Of a stretch of DNA of 64,000 bases, positions 34,979 through 44,213 are shown piece after piece. The stretch is from Hyphomicrobiales bacterium. GTDB taxonomy: Bacteria > Pseudomonadota > Alphaproteobacteria > Rhizobiales > Rhizobiaceae. Every line of letters begins with the position of its first letter. Positions within the stretch are counted from its first letter, which is position 1. Below the pieces are notes generated by a model. It did no database searches. It had not been told where the DNA came from and saw only the letters and a list, made by a program, of their open reading frames with translations. The stretch spans positions 16,844 through 80,843 of the forward strand of contig UCEY01000050.1 in the NCBI GenBank assembly GCA_900471605.1, given 5' to 3'. Position numbers and translations under genes: made by a program.

Positions 34979-36229
34979 GTGGATATTTTAACGGGCCTGA
35001 TGATCTGGGCGGCGGAGGCGCTGACGCTCGCCGTCCTCCTGTGCTCCCGCTGGTATTACGAACGGGACCGCTTCTATCTCAGCTGGGGCAGCGGTTTTGC
35101 GCTGCACGGCATCGGCGTCGTGCTGGTGACGCTGCGCGGCGACATCCCCGATTTCATCTCCATCCAGATCGCCAACACGGCGGTGCTCGCCGGTGTCGGC
35201 CTGTGGATCGCCGGACTGCTGCAATTCGACCGGAAGCCGGTGGACGCCTATATCGCCATCCCGGCGCTTCTGTGGGTGGCGGGCATGTTCCTTTACCCGA
35301 TCCGCGAAAACTTCGCCTACCGGGTTGCCCTTCACAACGGCGCGACCATGGTCGGTCATGCGATCATGATCTATATTCTCCTCAGCAATGACGGCGCGTC
35401 GAAGCTGACGCGACGGGTGCTGGCGACTTTCCTCGCCATTCAATTTTGCGCGAACGGCGTGGTCGCAGTCCTGGCGATCGCCGGCGAGGCGAAATCCTTC
35501 GGCACGGCGCCGCAATCTCCCTGGCTGCTGTTCCCGGCGGCGATCTGCTTCATCGCCAGCATCATGACCGGCGCCAAGCTTTTGACCGAGCGCTCGGAGG
35601 AGAAGCTCAAGACGCTTGCCGTCACCGATCCACTGACCGGCGTTCTCAACCGGCGCGGCCTGATCGACCAGTTCCATGCCCTGAAGAAGATCGAGGACGA
35701 AGCGAAGCCGCTGATCGCACTCCTGCATTTCGACCTCGACAATTTCAAGCAGATCAACGACCGCTGCGGCCACCAGGCCGGCGATTCGGTGCTTATCGCC
35801 TTTTCGCAGGTCGGCCAGACATCGCTGCGCGGCCGCGGTTTCTTCGGACGCATGGGCGGCGAGGAATTCGCCTCCATCCTGCGCGTCGCCGACATGATCG
35901 AGGCCGCCAGCATCGCCGAGGCGATCCGCCTGACGCTGAAGCGACAGACCATCGCCGCCGGCGAGCACAGCATCACGGTCACCGTCAGCGCCGGCATATC
36001 GCTGGCTGCCGCCGAAACAGCCGACCTCGACCTGCTGCTCAGCGCCGCCGACCGGGCGCTCTACACCGCCAAGGACAGCGGCCGCGACCGCACCGCGATC
36101 GACACCGGCACCGAAGCCTCGATCGTTCCGGCCGTCGACCGGCAGGGCGAAGAGGAAGCCCCGACGGACGTGCGCGCCAGCCGGCAGGTCGCCGCCCTGA
36201 AACGCATCGCTTCGCTCGGCAAGCGCTGA
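34979..36229 (+). CDS. Membrane-bound diguanylate cyclase (GGDEF)
   Basis: Synthesises cyclic di-GMP from two GTP. The 416-aa product begins at GTG 34979, seven nt after GGGAG. Upstream in-frame residues to 34877 look non-coding. About six or seven hydrophobic helices fill residues 1-200 (a MASE-like sensor). A GGDEF domain follows with TDPLTGVLNRRG near 218, FDLDNFKQINDRCGH near 250 and active-site RMGGEEF near 287. No EAL domain and no obvious RxxD inhibitory site. The gene stands alone and could link c-di-GMP to the polysaccharide loci of this window, but nothing in the sequence shows this. Confidence 0.93.
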   Translation: MDILTGLMIWAAEALTLAVLLCSRWYYERDRFYLSWGSGFALHGIGVVLVTLRGDIPDFISIQIANTAVLAGVGLWIAGLLQFDRKPVDAYIAIPALLWVAGMFLYPIRENFAYRVALHNGATMVGHAIMIYILLSNDGASKLTRRVLATFLAIQFCANGVVAVLAIAGEAKSFGTAPQSPWLLFPAAICFIASIMTGAKLLTERSEEKLKTLAVTDPLTGVLNRRGLIDQFHALKKIEDEAKPLIALLHFDLDNFKQINDRCGHQAGDSVLIAFSQVGQTSLRGRGFFGRMGGEEFASILRVADMIEAASIAEAIRLTLKRQTIAAGEHSITVTVSAGISLAAAETADLDLLLSAADRALYTAKDSGRDRTAIDTGTEASIVPAVDRQGEEEAPTDVRASRQVAALKRIASLGKR

Positions 36230-36295
36230 CATCCTCTTGTCCTCTTCGTCCTGAAACCCACATTCGTCCGCAGGGATAAATGCGGAGGGTGCGTC

Positions 36296-38074
36296 ATGCG
36301 GGCGCGATTTTTCACGACGAGACTTTTCACCGGCATTGTTCTTTCTTCGGGTCTGATGCTTGCGGCCGACGCAGCGTTTGCCCAGCAGGCGTCCGATACG
36401 GTTGCGCCGGAACGGGCGACCGGGTTCACATCGGCCAAACGTGTCGAGACCAAAAACTTCATGGTCGCCGCCGCCAATCCGCTGGCAGCCGAGGCCGGGC
36501 GCGAGGTGATCGCCAAAGGCGGCAACGCGATCGATGCGGTGATCGCCGTACAGACCGTGCTCGGCCTCGTCGAGCCGCAAAGCTCCGGGCTCGGCGGCGG
36601 CTCCTTCCTCGTCTATTACGATGCGGTTTCCAACAAGCTCACCACCTTCGACGGCCGCGAGACGGCGCCGATGGAGGCAACGCCCAAACTCTTCCTCGAC
36701 GCGCAGGGCCAGCCGCTGAAGTTCATGGACGCGGTGGTCGGCGGCCGCTCGGTCGGCACGCCGGGGACGGTGCGCCTCCTCTCCGAAGTCCACAAACGCT
36801 TCGGCAAGGCCGAATGGGCGAGCCTGTTCGAGCGGGCGGAAAAGCTCGCGACCGAGGGTTTCCAGGTCTCTCCCCGCATGGCCTCGATGATCGCCGCGGA
36901 GGGCGACCGGCTGAAGAAATACGACGGGCCGCGCGGTTATTTCTACGACGCGTCAGGTGCCCCGCTGAAAGCCGGCACTGTGCTCAAGAACCCCGCCTAT
37001 GCCGAGACGCTGAAAACGATCGCGACCGGAGGCGCCGATGCCTTCTACAAGGGGCCGATCGCCGAGGCGATCGTCCGGACGGTGCGCGAAGCACCGGGCA
37101 ATCCCGGCGTCCTGTCGCTCGCCGACCTTGCCAATTACCGCGTCAAGGAACGTGAGCCGGTCTGCGCCACCTACCGCGCGCTCGATGTCTGCGGCATGGG
37201 ACCGCCCTCCTCCGGCGCGGTCGCGATCGGTCAGATGCTCGGCGTGATCGAGAATTTCGACATCAAGGCGCTCGGACCCGGCAAGGCCGAAAGCTGGCGG
37301 ATCATCGGCGATGCCCAGCGCCTCGCTTTTGCCGACCGCGAACGGTATCTCGCCGATCCGGATTTCCAGCCCCTGCCGATCAAGGGCCTGTTGAAGAAGG
37401 ACTATCTCGGCAAGCGCGCCGCTCTGCTCGACGGTACGAAGGCGCTCCCGGCCGATGCGGTGAAGGCCGGCGAACCGGAATGGGACCATGCGCTGCTGTT
37501 CGGCCGCGATGCGGCGATCGAAATGCCCTCCACCAGCCATCTCGTCATCGTCGACAGAGAGGGCAATGTCGTCTCGATGACCACGACGATCGAAAGCGGT
37601 TTCGGCTCGCGGCTGATGACCAACGGCTTCCTGCTCAACAACGAGCTCACCGACTTCTCCTTCAAGACCCATGACGGCAGCTTGGTCGTCGCCAACCGCG
37701 TCGAACCAGGCAAGCGGCCGCGCTCGTCGATGGCGCCGACGATCGTGATGAAGGACGGCAAGCCGCTGCTCGCCATCGGATCGCCAGGCGGCAGCCAGAT
37801 CATCGGCTACGTCGCCCAGGCGCTGATCGCCTATATCGACTGGGGCATGCCGGTAGAGCAGGTCGTCGCCCAGCCGCATTTCATCAACCGGTTCGGGCCT
37901 TACGAGATCGAGGCCGGCACCGAGGCCGAAAAGCTCGCCGAGCCCCTGAAGGCGCTCGGCTACGAAGTGAAGCCGGGTGAGATGAATTCCGGCCTGCACG
38001 CGATCGAGATCACCGCGAGCGGTCTTGCCGGCAGCGCCGACCCGCGCCGCGAGGGCGCAGCCGTCGGGGAATGA
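36296..38074 (+). CDS. ggt: Gamma-glutamyltransferase (gamma-glutamyltranspeptidase)
   Basis: Periplasmic N-terminal nucleophile hydrolase that cleaves or transfers the gamma-glutamyl group of glutathione. The 592-aa precursor has a signal peptide ending ADAAFA before QQ. The large subunit contains PQSSGLGGGSFLVYYD and FDGRETAP. Autocleavage is expected before Thr413 in EMPSTSHLVIVD, creating the small subunit with MTTTIESGFGSR and later IGSPGGSQII. Its TGA is immediately followed, with no gap, by the stop of the convergent gene downstream. Confidence 0.95.
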   Translation: MRARFFTTRLFTGIVLSSGLMLAADAAFAQQASDTVAPERATGFTSAKRVETKNFMVAAANPLAAEAGREVIAKGGNAIDAVIAVQTVLGLVEPQSSGLGGGSFLVYYDAVSNKLTTFDGRETAPMEATPKLFLDAQGQPLKFMDAVVGGRSVGTPGTVRLLSEVHKRFGKAEWASLFERAEKLATEGFQVSPRMASMIAAEGDRLKKYDGPRGYFYDASGAPLKAGTVLKNPAYAETLKTIATGGADAFYKGPIAEAIVRTVREAPGNPGVLSLADLANYRVKEREPVCATYRALDVCGMGPPSSGAVAIGQMLGVIENFDIKALGPGKAESWRIIGDAQRLAFADRERYLADPDFQPLPIKGLLKKDYLGKRAALLDGTKALPADAVKAGEPEWDHALLFGRDAAIEMPSTSHLVIVDREGNVVSMTTTIESGFGSRLMTNGFLLNNELTDFSFKTHDGSLVVANRVEPGKRPRSSMAPTIVMKDGKPLLAIGSPGGSQIIGYVAQALIAYIDWGMPVEQVVAQPHFINRFGPYEIEAGTEAEKLAEPLKALGYEVKPGEMNSGLHAIEITASGLAGSADPRREGAAVGE

Positions 38075-38905
38075 TCAGACGTCGGCTGAACCGTAAGCTA
38101 GGGCCGTTTTGGTCGGGCCGGCCGGATCGACCCATGGCGAGGCGAACAGCGTCTTCAGCGCCGCCCAGGCCCTGCGCACGACCTTGATATCCGCCTCGCC
38201 GTCCTGGAGCGGAAAGCGGAAGCTGAATTCCGCGGCGATCGGCTTTAGAAGCTCTCCCTCCTTCCACCAGAGGATGAGAGCACATTCCGCCTCGACGTCC
38301 TGGGAGAGCCGGATCCAGCCGTCCTCATAGACATGTTCGACGACATGAAGGCCCGCGACGGTCAGAACCGGTGTCTCGGGCGCCGGCAGCGAAGCTTTGC
38401 GGATCTCCGTGTACGGCGCAAGGCACTCGCCGACCGTTGCGGGCATATGCTGAGGATCGAATTCCGCTTCCACCGAACGGCTGAACAGCGCCCAGAACCG
38501 GGGCGTGCCGACAGGAGGGTTGACCTTCACGTCCTCCTCGAATTTCGGCTCATCGTCCCCCCTTTTCCGCAGATCGAAATCCTGCGCTTCTGCAAGCAGG
38601 CGGTCGCCATGGCGGAACTTCAGGGTCGCCTTCCAGTCCTTCCTGGAACGCAGCGGACGGCGCATGCGGAAAACCAGGTCGGAACCGTGGTAGAGATCCT
38701 GCTCATCCGTATCCAGAAAGAAGACGTTGCGCTGCTTGTTATCCTTCTGGACGTCAAGCCCGGCGCGGGTATCGATGTCGGTCGCTTGCAGGACCGTGCC
38801 GACATGCTGCCAGAAGCGCTCCACGGCGGAACGACATGCAGCCTTGTCGCCTACGAATCTCTCCGCATGCAGCATGACCTTGTATTCGCGCGACGACAGG
38901 CTCAC
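38075..38905 (-). CDS. CYTH-like (triphosphate tunnel) domain protein, function unknown
   Basis: A 276-aa protein with a GTG start, preceded by GAGGGG. N-terminal REYKVML, then FFLDTDEQDLYHGSDLVFRMRR and WKATLKFRHGD, follow the strand pattern of CYTH/triphosphate tunnel enzymes, where Arg and Lys line a tunnel for polyphosphate. A later AEFSFRFPL could be one of the acidic strands. The classic ExExK start is not exact, so catalytic activity is uncertain. No signal peptide or transmembrane helix. It is convergent with ggt with zero spacing and divergent from the P450. Confidence 0.6.
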   Translation of the reverse strand: MSLSSREYKVMLHAERFVGDKAACRSAVERFWQHVGTVLQATDIDTRAGLDVQKDNKQRNVFFLDTDEQDLYHGSDLVFRMRRPLRSRKDWKATLKFRHGDRLLAEAQDFDLRKRGDDEPKFEEDVKVNPPVGTPRFWALFSRSVEAEFDPQHMPATVGECLAPYTEIRKASLPAPETPVLTVAGLHVVEHVYEDGWIRLSQDVEAECALILWWKEGELLKPIAAEFSFRFPLQDGEADIKVVRRAWAALKTLFASPWVDPAGPTKTALAYGSADV

Positions 38906-39017
38906 AGGCTTTTTCCCCTCCAGACAGCGCCCCCTTGCATCCGAATATGATCACAATCCTGAATTGCGTCAATTCCCCATTCTTTCCCGGGACCTCGAAA
39001 TCCGCTAGGTCTCCTGA

Positions 39018-40265
39018 ATGACCATTCTGCCCGATTTTCTCCGTATCGACCCCGAAACCCGCCACGTCTCGCTGGATGGCCGCAATCCGGCCTTCTACAG
39101 CGATCCGAACCGCGTCTATGCCCTCCTCCACCAGCATTGCCCGACCTTCTATTGGGAAGAACAGAAGCAGTGGTTCTTCACCGGCTACGACCATGTGAAC
39201 GGGCTGTTGCGCGACCGGCGCTTCGGCCGGCAGATCCTGCATATCGCCAGCCGCGAGGACCTGGGCCTGCCGGCGCCGGCACCGCATCTTCAAAACTTCG
39301 ATCTCGCCGAGCGATATTCGCTGCTGGAACTCGAGCCGCCGGAGCACACGCGGCTTCGCACGCTCGTCAACCGCGCCTTCGTCTCGCGCCATATCGAAAA
39401 GCTGAGGCCGGAGATCGCACAGCTTGCGGAGAAGCTGATCGACGGGTTCGAAGCCGAAGGCGAGGCGGAACTGCTCGCCTCCTTCGCCGACATCATTCCG
39501 GTGACGATGATCGCCAGGATGATCGGCATTCCGGACGAGATGGGGCCGCAGCTTCTCGAATGGTCGCACGCCTATGTCGGCATGTACATGTTCAAGCGGA
39601 CTGAGCAGGACGAACATGCCGCCGACCACGCGGCCAGGGAATTTTCCGAATACGTCAAAGGCCTGATCGCCGAGCGGCGCCGGAAGCCACGCGAAGATCT
39701 CCTGACCCACATGATCCATACCGAGCACAGGGGCCAGTATCTCAGCGACGACGAACTGGTTTCGACGACCATCGTGCTGCTCAATGCCGGCCACGAGGCA
39801 ACCGTGCACCAGATCGGCAATTCGGTACGGGTTATCCTGGAGAGCGGGCTACCGGTCATGGAGCTTTTTCGCGACGAGGCGGCCACCGAACGGACGGTCG
39901 AGGAAACCCTGCGCATCTGCGCGCCGGTTCATATCTTCCAGCGCTGGGCGCTCGAGGACGTCGAGATCGACGGGCTCAATTTCAAGCGCGGCGACAAGGT
40001 GAGCCTCATCCTCGCGGCCGCCAATCTCGATCCGAAGCGATTTTCCGATCCGCTGGCGTTCAGGCCCGAACGGCAGGAAGCCGCCAACCTCTCCTTCGGC
40101 GCCGGCATCCATTTCTGTATCGGCGCGCCGCTCGCAAGGCTGGAACTCAATACCGTGCTGCCGATCCTTTTCCGGCGGCTGCCGGAGATACGGGTCGCCG
40201 CACCGCCGGTGGTAAAGGACGTCTACCATTTCCACGGGCTGGAGCGGCTGGATCTGGCCTGGTGA
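39018..40265 (+). CDS. Cytochrome P450
   Basis: Soluble bacterial class I P450 of 415 aa. The I-helix oxygen-binding motif NAGHEATVHQIGN is near 255, with Glu in place of the usual acid-alcohol pair order. ExxR is ETLRIC near 295. The heme loop is FGAGIHFCIGAPLARLEL, with Cys near 367 as the thiolate ligand. HPEHTRLR-like PPEHTRLRTLVNRAF lies near 112. No ferredoxin or reductase gene is adjacent. Substrate unknown; CYP classes of this type oxidise terpenoid, fatty acid or aromatic compounds. Confidence 0.95.
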   Translation: MTILPDFLRIDPETRHVSLDGRNPAFYSDPNRVYALLHQHCPTFYWEEQKQWFFTGYDHVNGLLRDRRFGRQILHIASREDLGLPAPAPHLQNFDLAERYSLLELEPPEHTRLRTLVNRAFVSRHIEKLRPEIAQLAEKLIDGFEAEGEAELLASFADIIPVTMIARMIGIPDEMGPQLLEWSHAYVGMYMFKRTEQDEHAADHAAREFSEYVKGLIAERRRKPREDLLTHMIHTEHRGQYLSDDELVSTTIVLLNAGHEATVHQIGNSVRVILESGLPVMELFRDEAATERTVEETLRICAPVHIFQRWALEDVEIDGLNFKRGDKVSLILAAANLDPKRFSDPLAFRPERQEAANLSFGAGIHFCIGAPLARLELNTVLPILFRRLPEIRVAAPPVVKDVYHFHGLERLDLAW

Positions 40266-40319
40266 CGATCGGCTCCCTGGCTGCGCGTCAACGCGGCAAA
40301 GGAAACGCCGATGACTTAC

Positions 40320-40346
40320 GCGACTGCGGACGCGGCCCGCAGTCGC
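40320..40346. terminator. Hairpin between convergent P450 and SDR genes
   Basis: Perfect 10-bp stem GCGACTGCGG / CCGCAGTCGC with a 7-nt loop. On the plus strand CTTTT follows about 8 nt later; on the minus strand there is little U-tract. Likely a bidirectional terminator of moderate strength. Confidence 0.6.
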
Positions 40347-40364
40347 ATATCCCGCTTTTCGCCA

Positions 40365-41174
40365 TCAAGCCGTGGCGCCAACTCCGTAGCGGGCCGCGGG
40401 CTTGCTGAGCGACAGGTAGGGGCGCAAGCCGAGCCGGGCGGACGCGTAGGTCTCATAAAGCTGCGTATCGGCAAGCGATGGCATGGTGACGAGTTCGCCG
40501 CGGTCGAGACCGGCGAGTGCCGCATCGACGAGATCGCTCGCTTCCATGACGCTGTTCGGGTCGAGATTGTCCATGGAGCCGCCGACGCGATCGAAGATCT
40601 CGGTACGGGTAAAACCGGGCAGAACCGCCTGGATCCTGACGCCGGTGTCCTTCAACTCGGAATGAAGCGCCTCCGTCAGCGCCAGCACGAAAGCCTTGCT
40701 GGCCGCATAGGTCCCGCTGAAGAGGTCCGGAGCAAGGGCGACGGCAGAGGCCGTATTGACGATGGCGCCCTTGCCGCGGGCGGCGAAGACCTGGGCGGCG
40801 GCGACAGCGAGGCGGTTGGCCGCGGTGACGTTGAGGTCGACCATCTGGTCGAGATAATCGGGATCGGCCTTCAGCAACGAACCCTTCGGGCCGATGCCGG
40901 CGTTGTTGACGAAGAGCGTGATCGAACCGTCGTCGCGCAGGCGCCTGTCGACGGCCAGAACATCGGCCCGCTGGCTGAGGTCTGCGCGCAGCACATTCGC
41001 CTTGATGCCATGTTCGCTCGACAGCCGGGCGGCGAGCGCTTTCAGACGATCCGCGTCACGGGCGACGAGAACCAGGTCGTAGCCGCGCTTTGCAAGCTTT
41101 TCCGCATAGGTCGCGCCGATACCCGACGATGCGCCGGTCACGAGTGCGGTTCCGAGTTTCGAATTATTGCTCAT
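40365..41174 (-). CDS. Short-chain dehydrogenase/reductase
   Basis: Classical SDR of 269 aa. TGASSGIG near 14-21 binds NAD(P), VNNAGIG lies near 92, a Ser follows in NTASAVAL, and YAASK gives Tyr/Lys. I start it at ATG 41174 (MSNNSK); the frame remains open upstream, but that extension covers the divergent promoter region. The C-terminal tail of about 30 residues is Rhizobiales-like. It is divergent from a MarR regulator with a palindrome between them, which suggests that the MarR protein controls it. Substrate unknown. Confidence 0.92.
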   Translation of the reverse strand: MSNNSKLGTALVTGASSGIGATYAEKLAKRGYDLVLVARDADRLKALAARLSSEHGIKANVLRADLSQRADVLAVDRRLRDDGSITLFVNNAGIGPKGSLLKADPDYLDQMVDLNVTAANRLAVAAAQVFAARGKGAIVNTASAVALAPDLFSGTYAASKAFVLALTEALHSELKDTGVRIQAVLPGFTRTEIFDRVGGSMDNLDPNSVMEASDLVDAALAGLDRGELVTMPSLADTQLYETYASARLGLRPYLSLSKPAARYGVGATA

Positions 41175-41236
41175 CGTCCATCTCCTTCGGTTTTGGCTGG
41201 ATTCTCGCCGGCGGTCCGGCATCTGGAATTTACTGG

Positions 41237-41254
41237 CATATACCACTATATATG
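41237..41254. promoter_or_regulatory. Candidate MarR operator, 18-bp palindrome
   Basis: CATATA-CCACTA-TATATG, perfect 6-bp arms with a 6-bp spacer, lies between the divergent SDR and MarR genes. MarR proteins commonly bind AT-rich palindromes of 16-20 bp in such positions and repress both genes. Confidence 0.6.
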
Positions 41255-41357
41255 AAAGGCACGATTTGAAGCTGCAAGGGTCGCCCGCAAATTTTTCATC
41301 GCAGTGGAAGAGCCGGACAAAAGTGGGCATTGTTCCGCGACAGGATCGGGACGAGAC

Positions 41358-41849
41358 ATGACGGACGACGACGACAAGCTGAACAAGCAAGGGCAGAACC
41401 AAGACGGCATCTGGCTTCACTGCAGCAACAGCGCGGTGCGCCGCGCCTCGCGGCATCTCGGCCAGCTCTATGAGGATGCGATGGGCGATAGCCACCTCAA
41501 GGGAACGCAGTTCTCGCTGATATCGCAGATCGCCAGATCCAATGAGCCGACATTGAAAACCCTCGCCGATGCCGTGGTGATGGACCTTTCCGCGCTCGGC
41601 CATACTTTGAAGCCGCTGATCCGGGACGGACTGGTGGAACTGGTACCCGACGCACAGGACCGCCGCGCCAAGCGCGTGCGCCTGACGGAAGCCGGCACGG
41701 CCATACAGCGCGACCTCACCGCCCGCTGGCAGGTGGCACAGGACCGTTTCGACAAGGCATTCGGGAAGGAAAGGTCGCAGGAACTGCGGCGCACGCTGGC
41801 ATTCATCTCTTCGGATGAATTCGCCAGAGCATTCAACGGGAACGACTGA
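41358..41849 (+). CDS. MarR-family transcriptional regulator
   Basis: A 163-aa winged-helix regulator. The start at ATG 41358 (MTDDDDKLNK) gives a normal MarR length; an in-frame start at 41304 would add 18 residues. Helix-turn-helix and wing are recognisable in TLKTLADAVVMDLSALGHTLKPLIRDGLVELVPDAQDRRAKRVRLTEAG, of which the D-x-R-x-K-R-V-x-L-T wing is typical. It is divergent from the SDR with a palindromic operator candidate between. No cysteine pair marks it as an OhrR-type sensor. Confidence 0.92.
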   Translation: MTDDDDKLNKQGQNQDGIWLHCSNSAVRRASRHLGQLYEDAMGDSHLKGTQFSLISQIARSNEPTLKTLADAVVMDLSALGHTLKPLIRDGLVELVPDAQDRRAKRVRLTEAGTAIQRDLTARWQVAQDRFDKAFGKERSQELRRTLAFISSDEFARAFNGND

Positions 41850-41921
41850 AATGTGCGTCGCTGGCGAGCGAAGGAGCCGTGCCGCCGCGGCAGGCCGCGA
41901 CTACGTTCCTGCGCTCACCCC

Positions 41922-42266
41922 TCAAACCCTGATCACATAATCCTTGCGAGTCGTTTCAACGACTTCCCACGTTCCCTTGAAGCCGGGTCTGAGGACCATG
42001 CTGTCGCCGGCCTTCAGGCGGACCGGCTGGCCGCCCTGTTCGGTGACGATCGAATGGCCGGAGAGGATGTGGAAATATTCCCATTCCTCATACACGATCC
42101 GCCACTTGCCGGGCGTCGCTTCCCATATGCCGGCATAGAGTCCGCCCTCGGCTTCCTCGAAATTCCAGGTGCGGAACACGGGATTGCCGGCAAGGAGCCG
42201 GTCCGGTGCCGGGGCGCCCTTCTCCGGCGTCACGGAAGAGAGGTCGAATTTGGTCCAGGCGCTCAT
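41922..42266 (-). CDS. Small cupin-domain protein
   Basis: A 114-aa single cupin barrel of the Cupin_3 (DUF861) type, as in EutQ-like and ureidoglycine-aminohydrolase-related proteins. GGLYAGIWEATPGKWRIVYE, then EEWEYFHILSGHSIVTEQGG and GDSMVLRPGFKGTWEVVE are the two cupin motifs. Only one clear His is present in motif 1, so metal binding may be weak. It is the first gene after the MarR stop on the opposite strand; no partner is evident. Confidence 0.85.
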   Translation of the reverse strand: MSAWTKFDLSSVTPEKGAPAPDRLLAGNPVFRTWNFEEAEGGLYAGIWEATPGKWRIVYEEWEYFHILSGHSIVTEQGGQPVRLKAGDSMVLRPGFKGTWEVVETTRKDYVIRV

Positions 42267-42342
42267 TGTTTGACGCTCTCTTTCATGATCGGTCCGGAGG
42301 CTCGACGGCTCCGGCGCCTGGCGCCGAAGCCGTCATGGCTTA

Positions 42343-43626
42343 TCACATCTTCGACAAGGCCTGGTCGAGGTCGGCGATGATATCGGCGACATCCTCTATG
42401 CCGATCGACAGCCGCACCACGTCGGGTCCGACGCCGGCAGCGATCTGCTGTTCTTCGCTCAGCTGCCGGTGGGTTGTTGAGGCCGGATGGATGACGAGCG
42501 AGCGGGTATCGCCGATATTGGCGAGATGGGAGAAGAGCTGCAGGCTTTCGACCAGCGTCTTGCCCGCCTCGTAGCCGCCCACCACCCCGAAGGTGAAGAC
42601 CGAGCCGGCGCCCTTCGGCGAATACCGCTTCTGCAAGAGGTGGTTGGGATCATCCTCCAGACCGGCATAGCTGACCCAGGCGACCTTCGGATGCGCCTTC
42701 AGCCATCCGGCGACGGTTGCCGCGTTGTCGCAATGTTTCTGCATCCGGAGCGGCAGGGTTTCGATACCGGTCAGGATCATGAAGGCGTTGAAGGGCGAAA
42801 TCGCAGCCCCCATGTCGCGCAAGCCCAGTACCCGGCAGGCGATGGCAAAGCCGATATTGCCAAAGGCCTGATGCAGGACGACACCGCCATATTCGCCACG
42901 CGGTTCCGACAGCATCGGATAACTGCCCGATTTCGACCAGTTGAAGGTGCCTCCGTCGACGATCACGCCGCCCATGGAATTGCCGTGCCCGCCCATGAAC
43001 TTGGTCAGCGAATGGATGACGATGTCGGCGCCATGTTCGAGCGGCCGGACGAGATAGGGGCTCGCCATCGTGTTGTCGACGATCAGCGGAATGCCGTGCC
43101 GCTGCGCCACCTCGGCGATCGCCGCGATATCCACGAACGTGCCGGCGGGATTGGCAAGGCTCTCGATGAAGATGGCGCGGGTGCGCTCGTCTATGCCGGC
43201 CTCGAAGCTCGCCGGATCGTCCGTATCGGCCCAGCGCACCTGCCAGTCGAAATTTCTGAACGCGTTGCCGAACTGGTTGATCGATCCGCCATAGAGCTTT
43301 CGTGCCGCGATGAAATTGTCGCCCGGCTGCATGATCGTATGGAAGACAAGCATCTGCGCCGCGTGGCCGGAGGCGACGGCAAGCGCCGCGGTCCCCCCTT
43401 CGAGGGCCGCCACCCGCTCCTCCAGCACCGCCTGGGTGGGATTCATGATGCGGGTATAGATATTGCCGAACTGCTGCAGCCCGAAAAGAGCCGCGGCATG
43501 GTCCGCGTCGTTGAAGACGAAGGATGTCGTCTGGTAGATCGGCGTCACCCGCGCCCCGGTGGTCGGATCGGGCTGCGCGCCCGCATGCACCGCCAGTGTC
43601 GAAAAGCCCGGATTGAGTGTCGGCAT
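42343..43626 (-). CDS. metY: O-acetylhomoserine aminocarboxypropyltransferase (sulfhydrylase)
   Basis: PLP-dependent Cys/Met metabolism enzyme of 427 aa that makes homocysteine from O-acetylhomoserine and sulfide. The start at ATG 43626 (MPTLNPGFST) matches the family. PIYQTTSFVFND, YTRIMNPTQAVLEERVAALEGG and the PLP-Lys motif IHSLTKFMGGHGNS (Lys near 208) are all present, with HPASTTHRQL near the C-terminus. The upstream gap is short and has a GGCGC / GCGCC hairpin before the ribosome-binding site; I could not match it to a SAM riboswitch core. Confidence 0.94.
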   Translation of the reverse strand: MPTLNPGFSTLAVHAGAQPDPTTGARVTPIYQTTSFVFNDADHAAALFGLQQFGNIYTRIMNPTQAVLEERVAALEGGTAALAVASGHAAQMLVFHTIMQPGDNFIAARKLYGGSINQFGNAFRNFDWQVRWADTDDPASFEAGIDERTRAIFIESLANPAGTFVDIAAIAEVAQRHGIPLIVDNTMASPYLVRPLEHGADIVIHSLTKFMGGHGNSMGGVIVDGGTFNWSKSGSYPMLSEPRGEYGGVVLHQAFGNIGFAIACRVLGLRDMGAAISPFNAFMILTGIETLPLRMQKHCDNAATVAGWLKAHPKVAWVSYAGLEDDPNHLLQKRYSPKGAGSVFTFGVVGGYEAGKTLVESLQLFSHLANIGDTRSLVIHPASTTHRQLSEEQQIAAGVGPDVVRLSIGIEDVADIIADLDQALSKM

Positions 43627-43751
43627 TTTAGTCCCTCCCCTTGAAATGGCGCCCGGTTGATAGCGCCCCAACAGACCCCGGCGATTGATCGCGATCAAGG
43701 AATATCGTTCTCCGGAACCTATTGTCCTGAGGAAATAGAGAGGAGTTTACG

Positions 43752-44177
43752 ATGGACAACACGATCCCCAATCCGGAAAATCTCACCAACAGGCTGAAGC
43801 GCTGGTGTTCCGCCACCTGGACGGCGATCAACGAGGCGAAGCTTCTCGCCAGCCTCGACGACGAGACGGTCAAGCTTCTGGCGCAAGACAATGCCCTGTC
43901 GGAACAGGAACTGCGCGAGCTCATCGCCAAAGGCCCGCACGCCGCCGACGAGATGCTGGCGCTGATGAAGCTGCTGAACATCGACCCGGACGAAGCAAGG
44001 CTGGAGGAACCGGCGGAATTCCGCGACATGCACGTCACCTGCGTCCATTGCGGCGAGAAGACCCGCTGTCGGCGCGAACTTGCCGACGGCAGCGCCGCCG
44101 CCGACTTCGCGAGCTATTGCGGCAATGCCGAGCGGCTCGACGAGATGCGCAGCCGGCTGGAAACGCTCGCCAAATAA
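43752..44177 (+). CDS. DUF6455-like small Cys-motif protein
   Basis: A 141-aa soluble protein. The N-terminal half is helical (NRLKRWCSATW, then LSEQELRELIAKGPHAADEMLALMKLL). The C-terminal part has CVHCGEKTRCRRELADG and FASYCGNAERL, a four-Cys arrangement that fits a small metal-binding or redox site and the DUF6455 pattern. GAGGAG precedes ATG 43752. It is divergent from metY across 125 nt. Function is not known. Confidence 0.8.
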   Translation: MDNTIPNPENLTNRLKRWCSATWTAINEAKLLASLDDETVKLLAQDNALSEQELRELIAKGPHAADEMLALMKLLNIDPDEARLEEPAEFRDMHVTCVHCGEKTRCRRELADGSAAADFASYCGNAERLDEMRSRLETLAK

Positions 44178-44213
44178 CGAGCCGCCCGCCCGATCGGGAC
44201 GCGCCGCCGGGGG

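Noticed and set aside
43627..43751. SAM-II type riboswitch upstream of metY
   Set aside because: A GGCGC/GCGCC hairpin is present, but I could not find the A-rich pseudoknot core expected for SAM-II.
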